From positions 60,266,611 through 60,330,610 of the forward strand of contig CM031620.1 in NCBI GenBank assembly GCA_018398815.1: a stretch of 64,000 nucleotides of DNA. The letters are read 5' to 3'. Shown here in pieces: positions 42,485 to 54,415 of the stretch. Source of the stretch: Conus ventricosus (lineage: Eukaryota > Mollusca > Gastropoda > Neogastropoda > Conidae). The first letter of the stretch is position 1. Each line of letters starts with the position of its first letter. Position numbers and translations under genes: made by a program. Under the pieces are notes generated by a model. It saw nothing but the letters and a program-made list of their open reading frames with translations, had not been told where the DNA came from and ran no database searches.

Positions 42485-45400
42485 CCCGGATCAAGTGTGC
42501 TAAAACCTGTTTTTTCCCGGGCTTCCCACAAAACTCAAAAGCCAAAAAAAACCCTGGTTTTAATTCAGACTGCCCAAAAAATTTTTTCCAAAAAAACGCA
42601 AACGGGGGTCAGCGCGGGGGATACCAAAGACCTTCGGGGCCCCTCGCTCGAGCCCAAACCCAAAAAATCCCTGGGTAAATCGGGGACAAAACCCTTTTTA
42701 AAAAAAATAAAAAGTCGGTCCTGGAGAAAACCCTTTGCTCCCGGCGACCTCAAAACCTTTAAAAAAAAAACCCCGGGGGAAAATATTTTAAAAAAAACAA
42801 AGGGGAAAAACACCAAAACCCCCCCATTCTTTACTTGAAACTTGCGAAGCTTGAACCCTACAAAAAAAGCTGTTCCCAAAGTTTGGGCCCCACCATCCCA
42901 AAAGAAACCCCCTTTTTCAAATAAATCTCCGTCTTTTTAAAAAAACCAAAAAGGTTTGAAAAATCTTCATTTCAATTTCACTCAAACAACTCTGAAAAAC
43001 CCCCCCCCCCCCTTAAACTTCCTTTTTAAAGTTGAAAACCCAAAACCCTTTAAAAAACCTGCATGATTCGCCCCCTGGCGGATGAAATTCATTATCAGGT
43101 TGTGAAACATTTCCCAGAAAGCTTCTCCAGACTCTTCTCCAATTTTATAAAAAATAATCTTTACCACAGGGTTTTCCCCCTTCCCCCCTCCCGGGGGAAA
43201 GGGCCCGATCAATTTCCCCTTCCAAAACCTGGGGGAAGGGCCTTCCAAAACCCCCCTTTTCCAAAATAACCCCCCAATTTCTCTGGGCCCGCTGCCTCTG
43301 TAAAACTGTTTGGGAAAAAATGGAAACCCCTCTGGTTAAGCTGGAAAACCAGGGTCTTTTGGGGCCCTGAACATGCGGTTTTTCCGGAATTTCCACCGGG
43401 GCGGTTTTACCATCTAATCCGTCTGGAAACCACCAACCGGGAACGCCTTTTTTTAACAACAATGTGGTCGCTAAACTTTTTTTTGCCCCCAAAAGGCGTA
43501 CGACACCACTGGAAAAAAGGATTCCCCCATGGGGCCTGCACAACTTTGGTTTTTTGGTGTCACCTCCCTGTTCTTTAAACTTTTTTGCCGATCGACAGTT
43601 CCAGGTGCTTTTTTGGCACCACCCCTCTCGGGCATCCATGGGCAGGAGTTGGGTGTTTCCCCAGGGGGGCATCCTTTCTCCCGCCCTTTTTTTAAACCCC
43701 TTTAAAAAATTTAAAGACAATTTTCCCAAACGGTAAACCTGGGCACCGGAGTCCTCTTTTTTGGGTTTATGACTTTTCGCTTTTAAGCAGTTGGAGCTTC
43801 TTACCCCATTTTACAAACGTCGACTCCAACTTTTCGTCAACAGGGAAACCCAAAAGTTGGGGGCCCAGGAAAAAAGGGGTTTTTCCTTCTCCCGTTCCCC
43901 CCCTTCCCTTACATTTTCCCCAATTTTCGTCGATTCTTTTATGACCTGAAATTCGTCTAGACAAGCCACCATTTCCCGTTTTTAAAAGAAGCCAAATTCC
44001 GGAGTTATTTTTTGGGCCAAAAAAAATCAACTTTCTCAGCCACAATTTAAAAACCTCAAAACTTTTTTGCCAAAAGTCTGAATATTTGGGGGGTTTGGAA
44101 CCACACCGACTGGGGCGGGTAAAAAACTTTGCTGCCCCCTTACAAGCCTTGGGCCGTTCCAAAAATAGACTTCGGTTTGCCGTGTACGGGCCCGCAAGAC
44201 CCCCCCTTTCCTCCCAAACTTGGACCCTAACCACCATCAAGGGCTTCGTCCGTCTTTGGGGCGTTTTTCCCCACCCCCCCCTGTTTTACAAACCCCTTTA
44301 AAACCAAAAGGCGGGGAACCTTCATTGTTTCCCAAACCCCAGGCTGAAAAAAATTTTTTTAATTATTATATCCGATGTTCCGAACCGCAGAATCCCCCGC
44401 CTATGACTGTGTTTTTTTGTCCTTCCCTTCCAAAGAAGTTTGGGAAAAAAACCCCCAAATGTATTCGCCGTTTTGGTTTTTCGTAAGCAGCCTCCTTTCC
44501 CAATGCCCGGGCAGACCTAGGGGTTGTGTCGGATTTTTTCTAAGTTTTTGGACAACCTCCGGGGGAAACCCCCCCTTCCCCCCCCCGAGTTATTTCCCTT
44601 TTTGGGAGCTTTTCGCAAAGATTTTACCCGGGTCTCTGGCGAAAAAGGGTTTTTAAAAGCTTAGCTCTTTCCCAAAATTTCCCATCCTATCAAAAAATTT
44701 TTTACTGACTTTTTAAACTGAAAGGGAGTGGCCTGTGCCCGCCTACTGCCCCGGGGCTCCTTCCAGATTTCTGTTAAAAAATATTCTTTAGATGCCCTTT
44801 TGAAAATTCCCGCTTAACTTAATGCCTGGGTTTTTGGGTTTTTTTAAGAAAAATTTTCACAAACTTCGAAGAGGGGGCTTTCGGGGTTTTTGTCCCATTC
44901 CTGTTTACTTTGGAGGCTATAGCTGGCCGCCAAACCCTTTAGATCCAAACCTTTTTTCTTTTTTTTTTAACTTTTTTGCAACTTTTAAGGGGGAAGGTTA
45001 CAACATTACTCTTTCTTGGGTTCCTGGGCATGTTGGCATCGGCGGGCCCCCAAATGGGATCGTTTAGCCAAGAAAACCCCCAAGAGAGAAACTGTCCAAC
45101 CCTTTTATTCCCCCGCTCAGACGGAAACCCCAAAATTTAAAGATTTTGAAGGGGGAACCCCCTGGCAGGGGAAATTGGGAAAACACAGCGACTAACAAAC
45201 TTTTTCAAATCCGTTTTCCAAAAACCTTTTAAAGGCTTTCCCCCCTCCACGCCCGGGGGGTCTAAAGAAAGGGAAAAGGTTCTGGACCCCTGCACACCGG
45301 CCCCCTTTGTATTTTAAACCCCCTGCTTACCCTTTTTTAAAAATGGCCCGGGTGCATTCCATGTCATGCCCCCACTCCCAAAAGAAACATGTTCTTTTAG

Positions 45401-45735
45401 AGTTTGGGACTTGCCCATTTTGGGGCACAAACATTTACGGCGGAGTCCATGAAATCCTGTTCAGGGATTCCCCCCTGAAAGTGATCCTTGAGTTTTGAAG
45501 AGATTAACATTTTTTAAAACTGATTTAAAAATTTTAAAAGGCCCGAAAGATTTTAAAAACTTTCTGGTGCGGGTTTTAGACAAATTTTAAATTTTAAAAA
45601 GATGGGAAAGTTTTTTTTTTTTTTTTTGGGGTTTTTTTTTTTTTAAATTTACTGGGAGTTATTTTTAAAAATGGTGACAGCCCTGAAATGGGGCCCCTTT
45701 TCGGTCGGCTGGGGTAAAGCAACATTTTCTATCCT
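42485..45735 (+). mobile_element. Error-laden second copy of the LINE 3' 3.2 kb
   Basis: Collinear with 31,648-34,735 (for example TCAAGTGTGCTAAAACCTGT at 42,491, TTATCAGGTTGTGAAACATT at 43,091, CCGATCGACAGTTCCAGGTG at 43,588, GGCTATAGCTGGCCGC at 44,914, GAAACATGTTCTTTTAGAG at 45,384, then the 3' module at 45,675-45,735). Differences are dominated by words turned into homopolymers. RT motif C and RNase H motifs are unreadable as a result. Probably an assembly duplicate of the same locus rather than a second insertion, since the flanking DNA is duplicated too. Confidence 0.88.
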
Positions 45736-46639
45736 TTTCGCAGTGAAAGGATTCAGTAGAAAAAAACCAAACAAGGGTTGTAATGGCAATTTCAAAATTT
45801 TTATAAAGGGTTTTACAAAGATTCAAATTCGGCCGCATGCTTCCCCAAACCCGGTTTGGTTATACCGTTTTTTAGAAATTTTTTTTAGAAAAACGAGTTT
45901 TAAAATGTACAAAGACTTTGTCAACAATTCAGGGCACCCAATTTTCGACTTTTCCCCAGGGTTGGCGTGGGCCCCTTTTTTAAACGCTTTACGAAAGACA
46001 ATTTTAGGGCTAATTTTTTCTAAATTTCCAAATCGGTTTTGAATTAACTAAAAAAAAATTTTTAATACAAGGGCATCAAAAGACCCTTTTTTTGTGTGGT
46101 CAAACAACAACCGAATCTTTTTTGTTTTTTTTGCGTCAGTGCAACACTTTTAAGGATTCAGAGGAAAATACATTTTTTGACACTAAAAATGCAATAGTCT
46201 TTAACCCACTGAACTGGGGGAAAAAATGCAAACATGACATGAATAAAACAAAAAAAATTCCCCCCGAAAATTTTTTGCGCCCTTTCCCGCAAGAGAGAGA
46301 GAGAGGAGAAGGAAGAGAGAGAGAGGAGAAGAGAGAAGCTAGCTTTTCTAATAACAAGGGCAGTTAAAAAATTAAAACACCCCTCCAATCAAAAAAGACC
46401 GACAAACATTTTAATGAAATTTCCTTTTTTTTTTGATTTTTAAATTTTCCGCATTCCATTATGTGTACATAAACTCCCCTCCCTCTTCTCTCTCTCTCCC
46501 TCTCCTCTCTCCTCCTTCGTTTCGCGCACCCACACAAAAACACAAACACAACCAAAACACCCCCAAAGCACCCCCACCACGCACACACACACCACCACCC
46601 ACACAAAACAAACAAACACTCCCCCCAAAATTTTTAAAA
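45736..46639 (+). other. Error-laden second copy of 34,736-35,624
   Basis: Collinear match through the GA tract (46,291-46,335) and CT/CA microsatellites (46,475-46,620), all shortened or broken. No independent features. Confidence 0.85.
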
Positions 46640-49600
46640 AACCCTTTTAGTCATAAGGGCCCTGTCAAACCCAATTTACTTTACATTGCTAGCACTTTTT
46701 TCAGGGGCGGTTTTGAAGCATTTTTTTTTGGCCAAAAAAAACATCGAAGAAGTGTTCGATTACCTGACTGAAACCCTTTTGAAAACCAAAACCAAAGGGG
46801 AAGAAAAATAGTTTTTTTATCTGCCGTTGGGCCTGTTTAAAAACAAAATTTTTTTACAAGGAAAATTTGCTTAAGTTTTAATTATTGGTTGTAAAGACAA
46901 GAAATTTTAGTTTCAGTTTTCATACGTATACTTACAAACCTCCTCTCTCCCCCCCCGTTTTTTCCTCCAAGAGAGGGTAAATTTACTTCTCAAAAATGAA
47001 TTTTAAAGGGAAGTGCTCCCCAAAATGAACTGCACTCACCTCCCAAAAGGGTTGGGGCTTCCGACGTTTTAAATGTTTTGGCAAAATTTGTTCTGTCCCG
47101 CCCCCCCTTTCCCCCCCATTTGGGTTTCGAGGTCGGTCTGAAGGGGTTGTGGGCGCTGCGCCAAATTTTTCCCCTTTTCCCCCCGGGCATTTTTTTTCCC
47201 CGGGACACTTTTTTGAGCTTTTTCTGTTTTGGCTCCTTATTCTTTTCCCAAACCCCTTTAAAATTCTTATTTTTGATGGGTTCATCGTTCAGTCATGAAC
47301 CCCAACCCCCCAGCTGTTCAAAGTCAAGTCATCTTAAATAGAAAGGGGAGGGTTTTCTTTTCTCCCCGGGTAAATGATAATCAGTGCAGTATCAATTTTA
47401 TTGGGTCATCACTTCTTGCAATCTTTTGTGTGTGGTTTGTGTGTGTGTGTGTGTGTTTTGTGTGTGTGGTGTGTTGGGGTTTTGAGAGGGGAGAGAGGGT
47501 TTGTGTTTCCTCACTATTTGTGTCCCCGTCTGTCTTTCTACCCGTCTGTCTGCCTGTCCACCCTCTGTCTGTCTGTCTGTCTCTCTTTCTCTCTCTCTCT
47601 CTCCCCTCTCATCTCTCTCTCTCCCCTCCCCTCCTCTCTCTCCTCTCTCTCCTCCCCTTTTCTCGCTGGGAAGTGAGTGGTTGGGGGGGTAGTGGATGAG
47701 GGGTGAAGGAGGGGGAAGAAGGAGCAGCAGAATTAAAGTAGTGACCGAAGGGGGAGGAGGGGGAGGGGAGATTACTGTAGGGACTGGGGTTTGGTGGGGG
47801 ATAAAGAGTGGTTGGGATTGAGGATACGGGATGGGATTTGGAATTTGGGGAGGGATTTGGGATGGAAGTGGGCCAAAGGGGCGTGATTAAGGACAGGGAG
47901 CGGAGTTGTGGGTAGGGCCACAGCAGTGGGCATTGGTGAGGGCAGCAGGGATACAGGGCGTGGAGGGATTGCAACCAAAATGTGTGGCAGGGGCGGATCA
48001 GACAGGATAGAAATTGTCCCTTCTTTGCATCCCTCTTTCCATCACCACAGTAACAAGAACAAGGCTCAGCGATTCTGTCAAGGGAAAGGAACAGTGTTGC
48101 CCCCTCACCCCCTCTTCCTCACCCACCACCATCTCAATGCCTTCTACCCCTCTTTCCCCCATCCCATCTCCCAGCATTTCCCCCTCACCCACCCGCCCTC
48201 CTCCCCCTCCTCAGCCCTATCCTTTCGTTCAGTGACCGGTTGTGGCTGCAGAGTCCTTGAAATAACCGAGTTACCTCCCTCCCCATGGACGCCAAATTCA
48301 ATTCAAAACATCTGTTTAAGGTCTAGCCGACTGCAGGCGGCCAATCAGGGGTGTTACCATGTCAAAATCCTTTTCATACATTCATCGATCAGTCTAACAG
48401 TATCCGTATATACATTTGCGACATGTGCATGTTCGACTATTCCTTGCCTTTACAATAATATCTGGCCATAAACTCTTTCTTCCTTCTTTCCTTTCTTCCT
48501 TTCTTTCTTTCTTTTTTTTACTTTCTTTCTTTCTATCTTCTGAAGTTGTGTGGGCTGTTTCTAACGTTGCGTGTCTGCCGTTTTGAACATTTTGGATGTC
48601 TGGGCAGCTAAATTCACCCCTTTGAAGTGAACTTATAGGAGGTAATTTGGCGCTTTTTGTAACTCACCAGCACCATCCCACTGCGTAGTTGCTTGAATTC
48701 GTAATCCGGAAAATCTCTTTTCTAGCCAGTTTCACATTGAATAACCCATAGGAAATAGACCATGGTAGGTTATTTCGTGCTGTTAAAAACCCATCAGCAA
48801 AGCCCATGCTCGGTCATTTTGTGCTTTTATAACCCCCCCCCCCCCCCCCCACCCCCCCCACCCCCCCCGACAATTAGTTCTGGCTGTTATTTTAGAACAA
48901 ATTGTCCATGCTCGTTGATGTCATGGTTTTAATAACCAGTGACAATATTCAATCTGGATAATTTCGCTGTTTTTTATAACCCACAAGAATATTCAGTGCT
49001 GCAAAATTTATTTTTTGTTATAAAACAATTCTATTCCATGGCTGGGCAGTGTCATTTTTTCATAACCGACCAGAACGACTCATGATGGGTAGTCTGGTGT
49101 TTCGTAACACTTTGAAATAGTCTGTGCTCAGTCATTTTGCTTTTTCTTATATAAACCATCTGAAAAGTGGATGTCATGTGATTTAAATGTTTCTGTAAAG
49201 CCACCACAATAGCCCCATACATTGTGAGATGTTTTCCTAATCTAACAAAACTGTGCAATACTGGGTAATTTCATATATGTTCAGTACCCCCAATCATACA
49301 CTTGTGATTTGGATTTTTAGTGTCATCATTTGACCATTTGTCAATACCGCAACAATATTTTTTAAGTCTGATGAACAAACTTTTCAATGAGTAATTAAAA
49401 AATTCTTCGCAGTGTTGGTCTCCCTCGCAAAAAAATTTGGTGCAAACTAGGTAAATTTATCATTTTTCTCTAAGCATCCGAACAGTGAAATACTTAATGC
49501 CTCTGACATGTACAGACGGTTACACTTTGTTTGTCTTTATCTCTGTTCTCACTTCTCTTCTTACTGCTCTCTGTTAATTCTGTGTCTCTCCATCTTGTCT

Positions 49601-49833
49601 CTTCTTGTATCACATGCGCTGTCCTCCCATTTACCTCTCATCTTTGTCACAGATACACACACACACACAAACTCCACCCTCACTTCTCCCACTAAACACA
49701 CACAGGCACTTGCGTGTGTGCATCCGCACATGCTTTCACTCACATGAAGCTTCCCATCTCCACTTATTTATGCCACAACACACCACGCACGCACCAAACG
49801 CACGCACACACACACACCCCACACACACACACA

Positions 49834-49883
<50 letters not shown>

Positions 49884-49894
49884 CACACACACCC
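46640..49894 (+). repeat. Tandem unit, copy B (about 3.25 kb)
   Basis: Begins at the sequence equivalent to 35,625; error-rich until about 47.4 kb, clean afterwards. From 47,660 to 48,325 it matches copy A very closely, then continues past the point where A breaks off: TCTGGCCATAAACTCTTTC, a CTTT tract (48,478-48,535), a degenerate array of about 45-bp units (48,640-49,320), further sequence and CA runs (49,650-49,890) before the next unit. No gene supported in the clean part. Confidence 0.9.
48640..49320 (+). repeat. Degenerate about 45-bp tandem repeat inside unit B
   Basis: A recurring, diverged pattern in which GTCATTTTGTGCTTTTATAA is followed by CC-ACCAGAA-A and GTCCATGCTGGG-like sequence, roughly every 40-65 bp (near 48,742, 48,786, 48,829, 48,935, 48,985, 49,060, 49,106, 49,155, 49,200). 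A C-run (48,834-48,868) sits inside one unit. Old and visible only by eye. Confidence 0.65.
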
Positions 49895-50599
49895 CTCTTC
49901 ATTTTATGAATAAGACCTCAGCTCATAATGGTTCCTTTTCACTGAGTTTCTTAACAAATGCAGCACTTTGGCAGGGGCGGTAGAAGTGTTCGTTTGACCT
50001 GACAGAACTTTCGAGACTAGCCCAAAGGGAGAAAAATATTCCCATCTGCCTTTGGGAAAATGATTACACACTCTTCCTACAAGGAAAAGTCGCTTAAGTT
50101 CAATTATTGTTGAACCAAGAAATTGGGTTTTCAGTGCGCATACATATACTTACAAAACCTCCCTCCCTCCCCCGTTTTTCCTTCAAGAGGGGAAATAAAT
50201 CAATTGCTAAAGGGCAAGTGTTTCCCTCTACATGAGACTGCACCCACCTCCAGAGAGGTGGCGCTTCCAGACGTTGAAATGGTCTGGCATAAGTGTGTTA
50301 CTGTCCAGCCAACCCCCCCACTCTCAGTGGATTACGAGGTCGGTCTGAAAGTTCTGGGCGCTGCGCCAACTTTTCCAATACCCCAGCCCTTTTTCTCTCC
50401 TCCTGTACACTTTTTTGAGCTGTCTGTCTGGCTCCTGATTCTCCCAACCCCATTGCCATTCCCTTATCTTGAGGGAGTTCATCGTTCAGGTCATGACTAA
50501 CTCACTGTTCTACATCAAGTCATCTTGGTAGATGGGGTGGCTTTCTTTTTTTCACGGGTAGAATGATAATAAGAAACAATACCTATAATGTATCTGAAT

Positions 50600-50955
50600 C
50601 ATCTCTTCTTGCAGTCTTGTGTGTGTGTGTGTGTGTGTGTGTGTTAGTGTGTGTGTGTGTGTGTGTGTGTTGTGTGTGCATGTGTTGTGTGTGGTGTGTG
50701 GGGTGTGTGTTGCGTGTGTGTGTGTGGTGTGTGTGTGTGTGTGTGGGGTGGGTTTTCTGCGTGTGGTGTCTGCGTGGTGTGTTGCATGCGCACTAGTGAC
50801 TGGTGTACCCCTCGCGATCTCTGTGTCTCTATCTGTCTGTCCGGGTCCTGCCTTTCTGTCCCATCAATCTCTTCTCTGTCTCTCTCTCTCTCTGTCCCCT
50901 CTCCCTCTCTCTCCTCTCTCTCCTCTCTCTTCTTTTCTCTCTCTCTCTCTTTTCA
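50600..50955. repeat. GT and CT microsatellites of unit C
   Basis: GT tract with many breaks (50,617-50,750), a short link, then CT runs (50,875-50,953). Equivalent to 36,391-36,614 in copy A. Confidence 0.9.
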
Positions 50956-50956
50956 T

Positions 50957-51250
50957 TAATCAAAATTCGAGGCAAAAATATCCTAAACACCCCTCGACCA
51001 CAACTATCTTTTCAGTCATCCCTTACTTACTCTGGGAGTAAATTATGGAGTGAAATCCCTACACATTTAAAACAGATAAATAGTTAACATCGTTTAAAAA
51101 AGCATATTCAAATACCTCATAGACCATTTGTAAATCATTTTTCCCATTTTACCTGAAAATTCTCCTAAGTTTGATGTTCCTTTTGACACAAACAAGTTGT
51201 TGCCGCCCTGAGAGGGCCTTCGCAGTCGGCTGGGCTATAAGTAACATGAC
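50957..51250 (+). mobile_element. 5'-truncated LINE fragment present only in unit C
   Basis: Encodes the end of a CR1-like RT protein: RGKNILNTPRPQLSFQSSLT, YSGSKLWSEIPTHLKQI, then after a frame change KKHIQIPHRPFVNHF. Compare SSFPYSGGTAWNNLPSSIK at 8.9-9.2 kb. Its 3' side carries the shared module CGCAGTCGGCTGGGCTATAA at 51,222-51,241, then ACATGACATGA. Absent from units A and B at the same point, so it inserted after the unit duplicated. Confidence 0.85.
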
Positions 51251-51545
51251 ATGATTGACGTACAAAATGTTTATGTATACCTTGTGATGCTTACGTATGT
51301 CCAGTTGTGTTGGGGGTGTGTGTGTGTGTGGTGTGTTGTGTGTGAGTGTGTGTGTGTGGTGTGAAATACGTTATAAGGAGATTGCTTACTATTTTCTATA
51401 TATTAAAAAAAATGTTTTTTCTTATTGTTTGTTTAATTTGTCAAATTGATGTAATTGTTTCCTTATTGTTTATTGTTATTTTGAGGGCATAGCGTAAAAA
51501 AGCTTCCACTTATCTATTCACCCTCATTAAAGATTTCGAGTTTCA
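51251..51545 (+). mobile_element. LINE 3' UTR tail, second element
   Basis: Contains a short broken GT tract (51,315-51,362) and ends with GAGGGCATAGCGTAAAAAAG, CTATTCACCCTCATTAAAGA and TTTCGAGTTTCAAG. The last about 100 bp resemble the tail of the minus-strand LINE at 8.64 kb (GAGGGCA, GTAAAAAAGCT, ACCCTCAATAAAGAT). It may be the true end of the same insertion as 50,957-51,250 or a separate element. Confidence 0.7.
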
Positions 51546-52049
51546 AGTTTCCCTCTCCTGGGAAGTGGATGGTTGGGTGGATGGTGGGATGAGGGTCGAC
51601 GGTTTGGGGGAGGTGGAATAGCATAGAATTGAGATAGGGACCAAAGGGGAGGGGGGGGGGGAGATTACTGTAGGGACAAAGGGGCCCGGGGAGGGGATTA
51701 AAAGTGGGTTGGAATGAGGATATGGGATGGGATTTGAAATTGGAAGGACATATTGGGACGGGAGTGGCTCTACAGGCGTGAGTAAGGACAGGAGTGGGAG
51801 TGGGGGGTAGGGCACAGCAGTGGCATTGGTGAGGGCAGCAGGGATACAGGGGGGGAGGGATTCAACCAAAATGTGTGGAAGGGGCAGATCAGACAATAGA
51901 GATTGTCCCTTCTTTGCATTCCCTCTTTCTCACCACAGTAAAAAGAACAAGGCTCAGCGATCCTGTCGAGGGAAAGGAACGGTGTGCCCCCTCAAGCCCC
52001 CTTCTTACCCACCCACTCCCATCTCAATTCGTTCTCCCCTCTTCCCCCA
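51546..52049 (+). other. G-rich part of tandem unit C
   Basis: GGGA/GGGT-rich sequence equivalent to 36,612-37,100, with G-triplets that could form quadruplexes. No gene; frames read here are shifted relative to those in the other copies. Confidence 0.6.
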
Positions 52050-52490
52050 AACCCCCTTCACCCAATATCCCCTCTCCCCACCCTTCCCGACCCTCAGCCG
52101 CCCCCTCCACCCAAAATTCCCCCTCTCCCCACCCTGCCCTGACCCCACCCCCCCCACCCAACATTCCCTCTCTCCCCCCCCGGCCCCCGACCCTCAGCCC
52201 CCTCCCCCCCAACATTCCCTCTCTCCCACCCGGCCCTGACCCACAGCCCCCTCCACCCTGCATTCCCCTCTCTCCCACCCGCCCTGACCCCAAACCCCCT
52301 TCACCCTGCAAACCCTCTCTCCCCCCCCGGCCCTGACCCTCACCCCCTTCACCCTGCATTCCCTCTCTCCCACCCGCCCTGACCCTCAACCCCCCTTCAC
52401 CCTGCATTCCCTCTCTCCCACCCTGCCCTGACCCTCAGCCCCCTTCACCCTGCATTCCCTCTCTCCCACCCTGCCCTGACCCTCAGCCCT
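52050..52490 (+). repeat. 48-bp minisatellite, about 9 units, only in unit C
   Basis: Unit GCATTCCCTCTCTCCCACCC plus TGCCCTGACCCTCAGCCCCC and TTCACCCT (about 48 bp). In units A (about 37,120-37,165) and B (about 48,165-48,220) the homologous stretch is present roughly once. It is a copy-specific expansion; the last two units are almost identical and the first ones diverged. Confidence 0.93.
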
Positions 52491-52894
52491 ATCCTTTTTT
52501 GTTCAGTGACCGGTTGTGGCTGCAGAGTCATTGAAATAAACCGATTACCCTCCCCCTCCATGGACGCCAAATTTTCAATTCAAAACATCTGTTATAGCCT
52601 ACCGACCGCAGGCGCTATATCAGGGCCGTTACCATGTCCAAAATCCTTTCATACGTTTATCGATCCGTCTAACAGTATCCATATACACATTCAACATGGC
52701 ATGTTCGACTACCCTTGCCTTTACAATAATATCTGGCCATAAATTTTCTTTGTTTTCCCTTTTTTCCTTTCTTTCTTTCTTTCTTTCTTTCTATCTTCGA
52801 ACTTGTGTGGGATGTTTCTAAAGTTACGTGTTTGCCGATTCGAACATTTTGGAAATCTGGGGTGCTAAATTCACCCCTTTAAAGTGAACTATGA

Positions 52895-53086
52895 GAGGTA
52901 ATTTGGCGCTTTTTTAGCTCACCAGCACACATCCTGCTACGTAGTTGCTTGAATTTGTAACCCGGCAAATCTCTTTCCTGGCCAGTTTCACATTGTATAA
53001 CCCTTAGAACAGACCATAAATAGGTTGTTTCGTGCTTTTAAAAAACCATCAGCGAAGTCCATGCTCGGTCATTTTGGGGCTTTTAC

Positions 53087-53122
<36 letters not shown>

Positions 53123-53590
53123 AGACAATTTGTTCTCCCTGTTTATTTTAGAACAGAATTGTCCATGCTCGTTGATGCATGGTTTTATAACCAGTGAGAA
53201 TATTCAAATCTTGGGTAATTTCGCTGTTTAATTTGTAACCCACGAGAAATATTTCCCTGCTGCGTGATTTTATCTGTCATAAAACAATTCTATACCATGC
53301 TGGGCAGTGTCATGTTTTCATAACCGACCAGAACGAATCAGATGGGTAGTCTGGTATTTTCGTAACACTTTGAAATAAATCCTTTTGGGTCAGTCATTTG
53401 GTTTTTTTTTTCATAAACCATCTGAAAAGTGGTGTTGTAGTTCATGTTTTCGTACCCACCACAATAGTCCATACAGTGTGAAATGTTTCCTAATCTAAAA
53501 ACTGGGGCAATACTGGGTAATTTCAAAATATGTTCAGCCACCGCAGATCATACACTTGTGATTTGGATTTTCATATCATCACTTGACTGT
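52895..53590 (+). repeat. Degenerate about 45-bp tandem repeat inside unit C
   Basis: Counterpart of 48,640-49,320 with the same irregular units; the internal C-run is 53,089-53,122 here. The only long minus-strand frame (53,338-53,541) lies wholly within it, overlaps a counterpart in unit B, and has no recognised domain. Confidence 0.65.
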
Positions 53591-53904
53591 TTGGTCATAC
53601 CGCAACAATAATATTTACGTCTGAGTGAACAGCACACAAATTTTTAAAGAATAAATTTAAAAATTCTTCACAGTGTTGGTCCTACTCTACAAGAAAATGT
53701 GTGCAAAACTAGTATTTCATTCTTCTCTAAGCATCCGGCAGTGAAATACTTTAAAGCCCTGACAAAGTACAGACGGTTACCCCATTGTTTGTCTTTATCT
53801 CTGTTTCCCCGCTTCTCTGTCTTACTGCTCTCGTTATTCTGTGTCTCTCCATCTTGTCTCTTCTTGTATCACATGTGCTGTCCCCCCCATTTACCTCTCT
53901 AATC

Positions 53905-54130
53905 TTTGTCACAGACACACACACACACACACACACACACCACACACACACACACACACAACACACACACACACACACCTCCCACTATACGCACACAGGC
54001 ACTCGCGTGTGTGCAAACCAAACATGCTTCACTCACATGAACCTTCCCATCTCACCCTACATGCCTCACACTCACCACACACACACACACACACACACAC
54101 AACACACACACACACACCCACACACACACA
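53905..54130. repeat. (CA)n microsatellites at the unit C/D boundary
   Basis: CA runs at 53,912-53,975 and 54,075-54,130 separated by an ACGC/ACTC-containing link; the counterpart in unit B is 49,650-49,890. Confidence 0.92.
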
Positions 54131-54137
54131 CACTCCA

Positions 54138-54415
54138 CCCCTTTATTTATGAATAAGACCATCAGCTCATAATGGTTCCTGTCACCGAGTTTCTTTACAA
54201 TTGCTAGCACTTTGGCAGGGATGGTAGAAGTGTTCGATTGACCGACAGAAAATTTCGAGACTAGACCACAGGGAAGAAAAAAAAGTTCGCCATCTGCCGT
54301 TGCATGTTTACACACTTTGCCTACAAGGAAAAGTCGCTTAAGTTCAATTATTTTGATGCCAAGTATTTAGTTTTAGTGTGCATACCTATACTTTCAACCT
54401 CTCCCTCCCCCCTTT
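54138..54415 (+). repeat. Tandem unit, copy D (start only)
   Basis: Opens like the others (AATGGTTCCTGTCACCGAGT, TACAAGGAAAAGTCGCTTAA at 54,323), then readable homology is lost at about 54,415 where sequence quality fails again. Confidence 0.88.

Larger units (their letters stand above)
49895..54137 (+). repeat. Tandem unit, copy C (about 4.24 kb)
   Basis: Complete unit collinear with copy B but about 1 kb longer, owing to LINE sequence at about 50,957-51,545 and a 48-bp minisatellite at 52,050-52,490. Landmarks repeat in order (AAGTCGCTTAAGTTCAATTA at 50,087; TGGTCTGGCATAAGTGTG at 50,280; GGAAGTGGATGGTTGGGTGG at 51,560; TTCAGTGACCGGTTGTGGCT at 52,502; TCTGGCCATAAATTTTC at 52,733). Divergence from B in clean parts is noticeable, so B and C look like genuine, not artefactual, tandem copies. 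Confidence 0.9.
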
